Shown: in pieces, positions 10,156 through 17,900 of the stretch
Numbering within the stretch: the stretch's first letter is position 1
Layout of the letters: each line of letters starts with the position of its first letter
Made by a program: the position numbers and the translations under genes
Assembly: GCF_001305675.1 (NCBI RefSeq)
Contig: NZ_CP011853.1
Span: 1 to 64,000, forward strand
Direction of reading: 5' to 3'
Length of the DNA stretch: 64,000 nt
Origin: Gordonia phthalatica
GTDB taxonomy: Bacteria > Actinomycetota > Actinomycetes > Mycobacteriales > Mycobacteriaceae
The notes under the pieces: model-generated
What the model saw: the letters and a program-made list of their open reading frames with translations, nothing else
Told to the model about the DNA's origin: nothing
Databases searched by the model: none

Positions 10156-11190
10156 GTGAGCACACCGAATCAGCCGAACGACAAGGATGTCGAACGTGGG
10201 GCTGTGACCCCGCCGTGGAAGCGTGGGGAGCAATCCGCTGCCACCGGGCTGACCGCCGGCGAGATGGCCAAGGCCGCTGGCGTGGCCGGAGACGACCACG
10301 CCGGCGGGCCGCCGCCGCGTGGAGTGGTCTCGGGCAGTGCCTCGCGACCGGAGTCGAAGCCCGCGTCCGGGCAGGTCGGACCGTCCGGTTCGACGCCGCC
10401 GACCCCGGCTCCGTCATCTGCCCCGTCAACGCCTGCGCCGGGTCCGCAGGCGTCGTCGCCCCACCAGTCGGGTGCACAGCCGTCGGGTGCGCAGCCGTCG
10501 GGCCCCAAGTCCGGACCGATCCCGGCGCAGACGCCGCCGAAGCCGACTCAGCCCGCTCCCGCGGCCAAGCCCGCTCCGCAGCCGGTGAAGGCGTCGGGGG
10601 TCCCGCAGGTCACGCCGACGGCCGCAGCGCCCGCCAAGCCGATTCCGGCTCCCGCACCCGCGAAGACGTTCGTCGAGTCCGAGACGCGGAACATTCCGCG
10701 TGAACGTTTGGTGGGCAAGGACGAGCTGCCCGACCTCGACTCCATCCACCACACCGAGCAGGCCAAGGAGCAGGCGCTGGCCCGTGCCGCCAGCAAGACG
10801 ATCCCCGCACGGGCGTCGTCGAGCGCCCCGCTGCGCGCGGCCGTCCAGATCCGCCGCGTGGATCCGTGGTCGATCTTCAAGGTGGCCGGTGTCCTGTGCA
10901 TCGCCGGATTCTTCATCTGGATGATCGCCGTCGCGATCCTGTACGGCGTCCTCGGCGGCATGGGCATCTGGGATCAGATCAACAGCTCGTTCGGCACCAT
11001 CGTGAACGGTGACGGCAGCACCAGCGGTCAGGATCTGATCAGCGGTGGCCAAGTGTTCATGTTCAGTGCACTCTTCGGAATCGCGAGTGCTGTTCTGATC
11101 ACCGCTCTCGCCACGATCTCCGCGTACATCTACAACGTGTGCGCCGATTTCGTCGGCGGCGTCGAAGTGACCCTCGCTGATCTGGATTAG
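10156..11190 (+). CDS. DUF3566 membrane protein downstream of gyrA
   Basis: This 344-residue protein starts at a GTG 49 nt after gyrA. The first ~210 residues are Pro/Ala/Ser-rich and probably disordered in the cytoplasm. The C-terminal ~120 residues are a DUF3566 domain (VDPWSIFKVAGVLC..., YGVLGGMGIWDQINSSF) with two membrane segments. DUF3566 proteins sit next to gyrA throughout the Mycobacteriales; their role is unknown. No catalytic motif is visible. Confidence 0.92.
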   Translation: MSTPNQPNDKDVERGAVTPPWKRGEQSAATGLTAGEMAKAAGVAGDDHAGGPPPRGVVSGSASRPESKPASGQVGPSGSTPPTPAPSSAPSTPAPGPQASSPHQSGAQPSGAQPSGPKSGPIPAQTPPKPTQPAPAAKPAPQPVKASGVPQVTPTAAAPAKPIPAPAPAKTFVESETRNIPRERLVGKDELPDLDSIHHTEQAKEQALARAASKTIPARASSSAPLRAAVQIRRVDPWSIFKVAGVLCIAGFFIWMIAVAILYGVLGGMGIWDQINSSFGTIVNGDGSTSGQDLISGGQVFMFSALFGIASAVLITALATISAYIYNVCADFVGGVEVTLADLD

Positions 11191-11250
11191 CCTCGCGACC
11201 AGCCGTTTTGGAGAAGCTGGAGCGATCCGGTAATCTTTCATCTCGGTCAA

Positions 11251-11327
11251 GGGCCTATAGCTCAGGCGGTTAGAGCGCTTCGCTGATAACGAAGAGGTCG
11301 GAGGTTCAAGTCCTCCTAGGCCCACCA
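11251..11327 (+). tRNA. tRNA-Ile (GAT)
   Basis: The sequence folds as a complete cloverleaf with acceptor stem GGGCCTA/TAGGCCC. The anticodon loop CTGATAA (anticodon GAT) sits on a CTTCG/CGAAG stem, and the T-arm contains GGTTCAAGTCC. The CCA end is encoded at 11325-11327. Confidence 0.98.
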
Positions 11328-11355
11328 TAATTTCACCGACCGGCAACCCCGGTAC

Positions 11356-11428
11356 GGGGCCTTAGCTCAGTTGGTAGAGCGCTGCCTTTGCAAGGCAGAT
11401 GTCAGGAGTTCGAATCTCCTAGGCTCCA
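11356..11428 (+). tRNA. tRNA-Ala (TGC), integration site of ICE-1
   Basis: The cloverleaf has acceptor stem GGGGCCT/AGGCTCC with the G3:U70 pair that identifies alanine tRNAs, and anticodon TGC in loop TTTGCAA. The CCA is not encoded; CACA follows. The first ICE-1 gene (serine recombinase, minus strand) reads into this tRNA in antisense, so the 3' half of the tRNA is also the attachment region. Confidence 0.98.
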
Positions 11429-13022
11429 CAATTGAAGACGTACTAGAACACCTGACATCAGTCGAATCCGGTGTTGGTGTGAGGGCGGCGAAGGGCTCGG
11501 CGAGTCGGATCGTCGCCCTTTCGTCTTCGCTGATGTCGATGCCGTTGGTGAGTGCCTGGTTGGCGAGCCGCTTGCCGTGGGCGTTGGTGCGGGCGTAGAG
11601 GGTCGCGCAGTCGACCAGCAGGCTGAGTGCGGTGCTCAGTTGTTTGCGTGCTCCGGTGTGGTGATCGTGTTCGGTGGCGAGGCGACGGTCGATGTCGGCG
11701 ATCCCGGTGCGGATGCGGTCTTGGTGGCGCTTCAAGGTCTCCAGGTCGATGGCGTCGGCGAAGTGCGCGGCGAGGAGCTTGTCGCTCTCGATCTGGAGCC
11801 GCTTGCGGTTCTCAGTCAACTCGGCCAGTTCCTGGGAGCGGGAGGCCAGGCGTTCGTCGAACGCCGCCTCGACCTGCGCGGCGAGGGTGGCGTACTCGGC
11901 CTCGGTGATCGCGATGTCTCTGTAGCAGTCGGCGACGAGTTGCTCGGCGACGCCGACCGGCACGGCCCGCCGGGTGCAGTTCTTACGCTTGGAGGCCCGG
12001 CCGGAACAGACGTAGTAGCCGTAGCGGACGCCTTGCTTGTTGGCTGGGTAGTCCAGTTGCATCCGTGATCCGCACGATCCGCAGTACAGGGTGCCTTTGA
12101 GGTAGTGGTCGTGGGAGCGGCGTCGTTCGGAGGCGATCTTGCGCGAGTCGAGGAGTCGTTGGACGTGCTGCCAGGTGTCAATGTCGATCAGGGGTTCGTG
12201 GTTGCCGGGCTGCTCGGCGCCTTTGTAGCGGACGATGCCGATGTAGTAGGGGTTGCGCAGCAGTTTGAAGAACCCCGACCGTGCCACCGGTCCGGAGGGT
12301 CGCTTCGGCGTCGGCACGGTGGTCAGCCCGCGGGCGGTGACTTCGGTGAGCAGGTCGACGACGGTGCGGTCTCCGGTGGCGTACTGCTCGAACACCCACC
12401 GTACGAGGGGTGCGCGTTCGGGGTCGATCTCCACCGTGCGGTACTCGCGGCCCTGCTCGTCGCGTTTGCGGACGTTGAGGTAGCCGATGGGAGCGCGCAT
12501 CGGGGTGCCGCCGGTCTCGAACTTCTGCGTCAGGCCCTTGGTGACTTCGGTGGCGAGGTTCTTGGAGTAGAACTCGGCGATGGAGGACATGATGCCGTGC
12601 AGCAGCATCCCCGAGGGGGTCTCGTCGATGTTCTCCGTCGCCGAGACCAGCGTGACCCCGGCTTCGACGAGGCGGCGGTGGATTTCCACGTCATCGACTC
12701 GGTTGCGGGCCAACCGGTCGACCTTGTGCACGATGCAGTAGGTGACCTGATGGGTCGCGATGTAGTCCAGCATCCTCTGCAAGTCCGGCCGGTCGGCCGA
12801 ACGTGCGGACTCGCCGGCGTCGACGAACTCCGCGACGATCCGCGCCCCGAGGGATTCGGCTTTGCGTGCGTTGGCCTCACGCTGGGCGGGGATGGAGAAC
12901 CCCTCGTCACGTCCGCCCTTGGACGCTTGCTCTTTGGTGGAGACCCGCTGATAGGTGACCGCGGTCAGGACCGGCAGCGTCTCAGTCGCCAGTACGGGGG
13001 CCGGGGCGACGTGTGGGGTCAT
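11367..13022 (-). CDS. Large serine recombinase of ICE-1
   Basis: This enzyme probably integrates and excises ICE-1. The N-terminal resolvase domain has the catalytic serine in YQRVSTKEQ near residue 27, and later RSADRPDLQRML and HKVDRLARN. The recombinase domain follows, then a zinc ribbon (CGSCGSRM, paired with later Cys residues) and a coiled-coil Leu/Glu/Arg-rich stretch, as in large serine integrases. The ATG at 13022 is chosen because AAGGAG lies 9 nt upstream; a GTG at 13043 is possible. The last ~20 residues (VEPRRFELLTSALQRQ...) are encoded by antisense tRNA-Ala, so the C-terminus depends on integration at this tRNA. Confidence 0.92.
   Translation of the reverse strand: MTPHVAPAPVLATETLPVLTAVTYQRVSTKEQASKGGRDEGFSIPAQREANARKAESLGARIVAEFVDAGESARSADRPDLQRMLDYIATHQVTYCIVHKVDRLARNRVDDVEIHRRLVEAGVTLVSATENIDETPSGMLLHGIMSSIAEFYSKNLATEVTKGLTQKFETGGTPMRAPIGYLNVRKRDEQGREYRTVEIDPERAPLVRWVFEQYATGDRTVVDLLTEVTARGLTTVPTPKRPSGPVARSGFFKLLRNPYYIGIVRYKGAEQPGNHEPLIDIDTWQHVQRLLDSRKIASERRRSHDHYLKGTLYCGSCGSRMQLDYPANKQGVRYGYYVCSGRASKRKNCTRRAVPVGVAEQLVADCYRDIAITEAEYATLAAQVEAAFDERLASRSQELAELTENRKRLQIESDKLLAAHFADAIDLETLKRHQDRIRTGIADIDRRLATEHDHHTGARKQLSTALSLLVDCATLYARTNAHGKRLANQALTNGIDISEDERATIRLAEPFAALTPTPDSTDVRCSSTSSIVEPRRFELLTSALQRQRSTN
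11400..11440. other. Inferred left attachment site of ICE-1
   Basis: Core genes end and element genes begin at the 3' end of tRNA-Ala. The recombinase coding frame crosses from element DNA into the tRNA here. The matching right site is outside the window, so the exact crossover cannot be set. Confidence 0.5.
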
Positions 13023-13245
13023 GGGCTTCCGCTCCTTGCTCACCCGCCTCCGGTGCGTCGGGTGTCGAGTCTTGGTCGTTTTGTTGAGTGTCGATGTGGC
13101 GCTGGTGCTGGTCGAGTTCGTGGGCGTGGAGTTCGTCGGCGAGGTGCAGAACGAGCGCGACCAGACGCTTGTGGTCAGGCGCTGTGCGCAGCCGCGGTTC
13201 GGCTGAGATGCGTCGGCCCGTGCTCGTGCTGCGGTAGTGCCTCAT
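12982..13245 (-). CDS. Small hypothetical protein upstream of the recombinase
   Basis: An 87-residue frame overlaps the recombinase start and the end of the upstream membrane-protein gene. Its middle (KRLVALVLHLADELHAHEL) could be a real amphipathic helix; the tail is polar (Gln, Asp, Glu). No alternative start is obvious and the overlaps are long, so it may be spurious or start later than shown. Function unknown. Confidence 0.4.
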   Translation of the reverse strand: MRHYRSTSTGRRISAEPRLRTAPDHKRLVALVLHLADELHAHELDQHQRHIDTQQNDQDSTPDAPEAGEQGAEAHDPTRRPGPRTGD

Positions 13246-13615
13246 ATTCCGCAGGTACGCGCGGAGTCCGCCAGGGCTTGGCGAGGCGTTCCCCGGCCTC
13301 GACGCGAGCTTGGCGGCGCTCGCTACGGCGAGCCCGGATCAGCCGGACGAGGCTGATGGGGCCGTGGATGAGGAACTTGAAGGCGTTGATGATGCACAGC
13401 AGCACGATCAGGTGCAACCAGCCGGGTGCGCCTGCGTCGATGAGGGTGGTGCACCAGTAGGCGATGGCGAAGTAGACGACGGCCAGCAGCATCGCCGGGA
13501 CGCCCCAGTGCAGGCCGCGTCTGGTGCGTAGGGCGTCGAGCAGGATGTTGGTGGGCATCCAGACGCGCATGAACGTGCGGATGCGGATGCTGGCGTTCCA
13601 GATGAGTCGGAGCAT
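13175..13615 (-). CDS. Small membrane protein of ICE-1
   Basis: The 146-residue protein begins with a basic amphipathic stretch (MLRLIWNASIRIRTFMRVWM). Two hydrophobic segments follow (VPAMLLAVVYFAIAYW and LHLIVLLCIINAFKFLI) and then a basic Arg-rich tail, suggesting an inner-membrane protein with a cytoplasmic C-terminus. GGGAGGA lies 8 nt before the ATG. No enzyme motif is visible. It lies between the recombinase and the DUF4913/ssb genes, so it is an accessory ICE gene of unknown role. Confidence 0.7.
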   Translation of the reverse strand: MLRLIWNASIRIRTFMRVWMPTNILLDALRTRRGLHWGVPAMLLAVVYFAIAYWCTTLIDAGAPGWLHLIVLLCIINAFKFLIHGPISLVRLIRARRSERRQARVEAGERLAKPWRTPRVPAEYEALPQHEHGPTHLSRTAAAHSA

Positions 13616-13809
13616 GGCCGAGTCCTCCCAAGGGGCGACCCTTGATGGGGAGGACTCACTGGGCGGGATGCCCGGCTTGTCATGCCGCCTCCGTGGAGGG
13701 TGGCGGCCTAGCTGATGTGATGTCGCCTACGGCGATTCTACCGGCTCGGCCTACGGGCTGGGAAGGGAAGCTCGTAAGCCGAGCTACCGGCGACCCTGTA
13801 GGGCACGAA

Positions 13810-13847
13810 TACGGGGCTGAACCGTGGTGGGAAGGTCCAGCCCCGTA
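13810..13847. terminator. Strong hairpin between two minus-strand genes
   Basis: Arms of 14 nt (13810-13823 and 13834-13847, TACGGGGCTG... with CAGCCCCGTA) pair with one mismatch around a 10-nt loop. It lies just after the DUF4913 gene stop (minus strand). There is no T-run, so it may be a processing or stability hairpin instead of a true terminator. Confidence 0.5.
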
Positions 13848-13861
13848 CAAGACTGCTTCGG

Positions 13862-14464
13862 TCAGGTGATTTCGCCGATATCGAGGTTGAGGGTGGCGTA
13901 GTAGTTCTGTTCGATCTGGCGGCGTCGTTCGACGTCGGCGGTGACGAAGTCCACGAAGTCCTGATCTCGGTCGGTGATGGGGGTTTCTTCGATTGGGCCG
14001 GTGTCGTCCTCGCCGGGCCAGATGGTCTGGCGGGTGGGGCGGTCGCGGTCGAGGCGGGTGCCGCTGGCGGCGACCCAGTCGCGCAGCCGCTGCCGGGTGT
14101 CGGCGAAGTCGCGGTGCCAGCCGATGGGTGCTGAGCCGTTCTGTTGCGGGTCGTAGGCGTTGAGCCAGTGGGTGTGCAGGGCGGAGAGTTCCCAGTGCAG
14201 TTCGGGGTGGCGATGCCACATCGGGGGGATCACCGAGGCGGGCAGCCCGTAGGTGGTGCGCAGCCAGTTGACCCACTGGTTCAGCTCCAGCCACGCCTGT
14301 TCGGCGTCATGGGCGCTCAGCAGGTTCCAATTGATCGGGCCGGGCGGCTCGTCCAGCATCGGCCCGAGACCGCCGTGGGGCTCAGGTGTCTGATCGGGGT
14401 CGAGGTCGGGGTCGGGCCGCTCGTCAGGCTCGTCGCTGAGGGGGCGGGTGTCGTCGTCGTTCAT
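13862..14464 (-). CDS. DUF4913 domain protein
   Basis: About 200 residues. An acidic, Pro-rich N-terminus (DEPDERPDPDLDPDQTPEP) precedes a DUF4913-type domain with conserved Trp residues (WLELNQWVNWLRTTYGL, PPMWHRHPELHWELSAL). The start at 14464 is chosen because GGAG lies 8 nt upstream and the longer frame would overlap ssb. The ssb stop is 13 nt upstream, so the two are co-transcribed. DUF4913 proteins recur in actinobacterial mobile elements; function is unknown. Confidence 0.75.
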   Translation of the reverse strand: MNDDDTRPLSDEPDERPDPDLDPDQTPEPHGGLGPMLDEPPGPINWNLLSAHDAEQAWLELNQWVNWLRTTYGLPASVIPPMWHRHPELHWELSALHTHWLNAYDPQQNGSAPIGWHRDFADTRQRLRDWVAASGTRLDRDRPTRQTIWPGEDDTGPIEETPITDRDQDFVDFVTADVERRRQIEQNYYATLNLDIGEIT

Positions 14465-14477
14465 GACCATGCTCCGG

Positions 14478-14933
14478 TCAGTGGCCCAGCGCCGCGGGCT
14501 CGCGTGTCTGCGCGGGCTGCTGGGGACGCTCGAACGCCTGAGCGCGGTCCACCCCTGGGGTTTCACGGTCAGGGCCGTTGCGTGGTTCGCGGTCGATGTT
14601 CAGGCGAGTGGAGACCGGGTTGGGTGCGAGGGTGTCGGCGCGGAACTCTTCGCGTTCGGCGCCGGTGGTGTCGGTGAAGGTCTCGAACCGTCCGGTGGCG
14701 ATGATGTCGTCGCCCTTCTTGAATAGATCCATCGCTGCTTCGGCGGCCTTGTATCGCAGCGCGAGGTCGTGGAAGGTGCGGTCGGTCTTGGTGAAGGTGC
14801 CGTCCTCCTCGCGTCGCCAGTGGTCGACGCCGATGCGTGCGTAGAACCTGGGTGTGCCGGTCTTCTCGCTGTAGGTCAGCTTCGGGTCTCCGGCGATGTG
14901 ACCGACGATGATCGTGCCGTTCTTGATGCCCAT
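14478..14933 (-). CDS. ssb: Single-stranded DNA-binding protein of ICE-1
   Basis: The 151-residue protein has an OB-fold SSB core (MGIKNGTIIVGHIAGDPKLT..., PRFYARIGVDHW, FHDLALRYKAAEAAMDLFKKGDDIIATGRFE) and a Pro/Glu/Arg-rich tail without the usual acidic DDDIPF tip. It would coat the transferred strand during conjugation. The start at 14933 follows AGGAGGACGCACG and matches the SSB N-terminus; the upstream ATG at 14966 gives an unrelated leader. It is short compared with chromosomal SSBs. Confidence 0.88.
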   Translation of the reverse strand: MGIKNGTIIVGHIAGDPKLTYSEKTGTPRFYARIGVDHWRREEDGTFTKTDRTFHDLALRYKAAEAAMDLFKKGDDIIATGRFETFTDTTGAEREEFRADTLAPNPVSTRLNIDREPRNGPDRETPGVDRAQAFERPQQPAQTREPAALGH

Positions 14934-14999
14934 CGTGCGTCCTCCTGTCCTCTTCCACGCCCGCATTCGTGCGGGGTGGTGTGGCAGGCAGGTGCACGC

Positions 15000-17900
15000 T
15001 CACAACCCGCGCGGGCGCATATCCCGAGCCGGACTGCTCGCGGTCGGGAGCGTCGCCGTCGACGCAGTTGGGACGCGGTGCGGGTCGGGCCGTACACCGA
15101 GAGAAGGCCGGTGCGCTCGCACGGTCTCGACGTTCAGCCACGCCGGCTCGTTGTCGGGGGCGGGTTCGGATTGCTGGGCTTGGTCGATGTCTTCTCGCAT
15201 CGCGGCCAGTTGGGTCTCGATACGGGCGAGGTCTTTCTCGGCGTCTGCGAGGGCTGGGGCGTGGCGGAAGGGCTGGCCGATGCGCTGCTCAGCCTCAGCT
15301 CGCTCCGTTTCTGCCTCGGCGAGGTCGGTGCGGGCTTGTTCCAGGAGGGAGGGGATTCCTGCGGCGCGGTTCTCGATACGCTGGATGAGCCCGACGCCCC
15401 CGGCAAGGAACGACTCGCGGGAGATGGTGAAGCCGCTGCGGGGCACTCCGTCGAGGCGGATGTGCACCATCGGCTCCGCACCGAGGGCGGGGCTGGTCGC
15501 CACGGTGACATCGAACCCGCTGATCTGTCCGATCGCCCCGTAGTCGCGGGTGGCGTAGCGGGGTGCCCATTTCAGGTCGGAGTCGTGCGCCCAGGACGCG
15601 AGTGCGTGGGCGGCGTCGGCGCGGGAGGTGTAGGTGCGGCCGCGCAGTTCGATGCGGAACCTCTCCCCTGAAGTGTCGGTGACCCGTGGCAGCACCTGTT
15701 CGAGGGCCTCGATGTCGGTGGCGGCGCGGCGGGCGTGATCCCCGGCGCGGTCGCGGGCGTGGGCGAGCATGGACTCGTTGCGGTGGTAGGCGCGCTCCAG
15801 TCTGCGGAGTCGTTGGACTTCGGTGTGCACGGTGGAGTGCTCCAGCAGCAGCGGATTGCCTGAGCTGATGGCTTTTGCTTCGGCCGCTGACAGGGCGGAG
15901 GAGTCGATCTCTTCGATCTCGCGCGAGTCCAGCCGTCCGCGCATCAGCTGGGCGATGAACGTGGCTTTGCGTTCGACGCCTTGCCACATGTAGGAGTCGA
16001 AGGATCGTTCGGTGACGAATCGGACGATGCCGACCTCGGCGTTCTGGTTGCCTTGGCGCAGGATGCGGCCTTCGCGTTGGGCGATGTCGGAGGGTCGCCA
16101 CGGGCAGTCCAGGTGATAGAGCGCGACGGCGCGGTTCTGGACGTTGGTGCCCACACCCATCTTCTCGGTCGAGCCCATGAGCACGGCGACGTGTCCGGCG
16201 CGGGCGGCGGCGAACAGGCGTGCCTTGTCCACGTCGGTCTTGGCCTCGTGCATGTATCGGATCGACTCAGCCGGCATCCCGCGTGCGACCAGTTGCGCGC
16301 GGAGTTCTTCGTAGGCGTTCCACCTTGTTGGGTTCGGGGTGCCGATGTCGGAGAACACCAGCTGCAACGCCCCGCGCACCGGCGATTCCTGCCCGGTGAT
16401 CGGGTCGAGGTAGGTGTTGTCTCTGGTCTGCTCCCACACCTTGTGGATGCTGTCGGCGGCCAGATCGACCTTGGTCGGCCCGGACGGGTCGCGCGGCACA
16501 ATCATCCGGATATCGAGCGCGGCTTTACGCCCATCGGTGGAGATGGTGAGCATGTTGTCCTCGCTCGGCGACACCGACCGCGAAGCGACCTTCTCCGCGC
16601 GGGCACCGAGGCTCTCGATGAACTGCTCCAGCTCGACCGTGGGCTGGATCGCCACGGTCGCCGGTGCCCGCCGGCCATCGTCACGTTCGGCGATATCGGG
16701 GATCGGGAGTTGCAGGTCCTCGGCGGTCTTCACATCGGCGAAGATCGACCAGAGTTTCAGCATCTCGGGCACGTTCTGGAACTTCGCGAACCTTGTCTTC
16801 ATGCGGAAGGTGTTGTTCCCGGTGGGGGCCATCTCCATCTGCGTGATCGTCTGCCCGAACGTCGCCGCCCACGCATCGAACGCCCCGATCCCGGCGGCAT
16901 CCAGCAAGTCCGGGCGTAGGTACTTCTGCATCACGAACGCCTCGGTGACCGAGTTCGAGATCGGGGTTGCCGTGGCACCGGTGACGACCCGCTCGCGGCC
17001 TTGGGAGCGCAGGTATTCGAGTTTCATGTGCAGGTCGCTGGCCCGGTTGGAGCCCTCGATCGCGGCGTCTGCGATGTTGGAGTCGGTGGCGAGGTTCTTG
17101 TACAGGTGCATCTCGTCGACGACCACGTAGTCGATGCCGGTGTCCTCGAAGCACACCCCGGCGTCCCGGCCCACGTCGATGCGGACCTTGACCTTGTTCT
17201 CCAGTTGCAGCAGTTTGCGTTGAATGCGTTTGACGCTCATCGCGTTCTCGCCCGTCGCGGTGGCGAGCACTTCCCGCATGTCATCGACCTGGGCTTGGAT
17301 GTACGCCTGCTGGGTCTCGGCGCGCAGCGGGATCTTCTCGAACGCGCCCTGGGTCATCAGCACGCCATCCCACTCGTTCGCCGAGGCCCGCGCGACGAAC
17401 AGGCGACGCTTGTCAGCAGTCAGGTCCTTGCTGGACGCGGCGAGCACCCGTGCTTGCGGGTAGATCTGGAGCCATTCACGCGAGAACTGCTCCAGCATGT
17501 GGTTCGGGATCACGAGCACGGGCTTGTTGATGAGCCCCATGCGGCGCATCTCCATCACGCCCATGATCATCTCGGCGGTCTTCCCGGCCCCGACTTCGTG
17601 AAACAAGCCAGCGGAAGGTTCGGCGATCATCCGCGCGACGGCGGAGCGTTGGTGCGGGCGCGGGGTGAAGTTCTCCGCCAGCCCGGGCAGGCTCAGGTAT
17701 TCGCCCGCGTTCGTGTAGTCACGTAGCACGATGGAGTTGAAGCGCCGGTTGTACTCGGCCACGAGCGTGCGGGCGCGTTCGGGGTCCTCGAACACCCACT
17801 CGGAGAACCGCTCTTGCAGTGCGTCGGCTTTCTCCTGCGCGGCGGTGGTCTCCAGCGGGTTCAGCACGCGACGCTTCTTGCCCTCTGCGTCTTCGATCTC

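Noticed and set aside
10426..11346. A minus-strand protein with GLEPPTSSLSAKRSNRLSYRP-like sequence
   Set aside because: This is the well-known antisense translation of a tRNA gene (here tRNA-Ile) joined to antisense of the DUF3566 gene.
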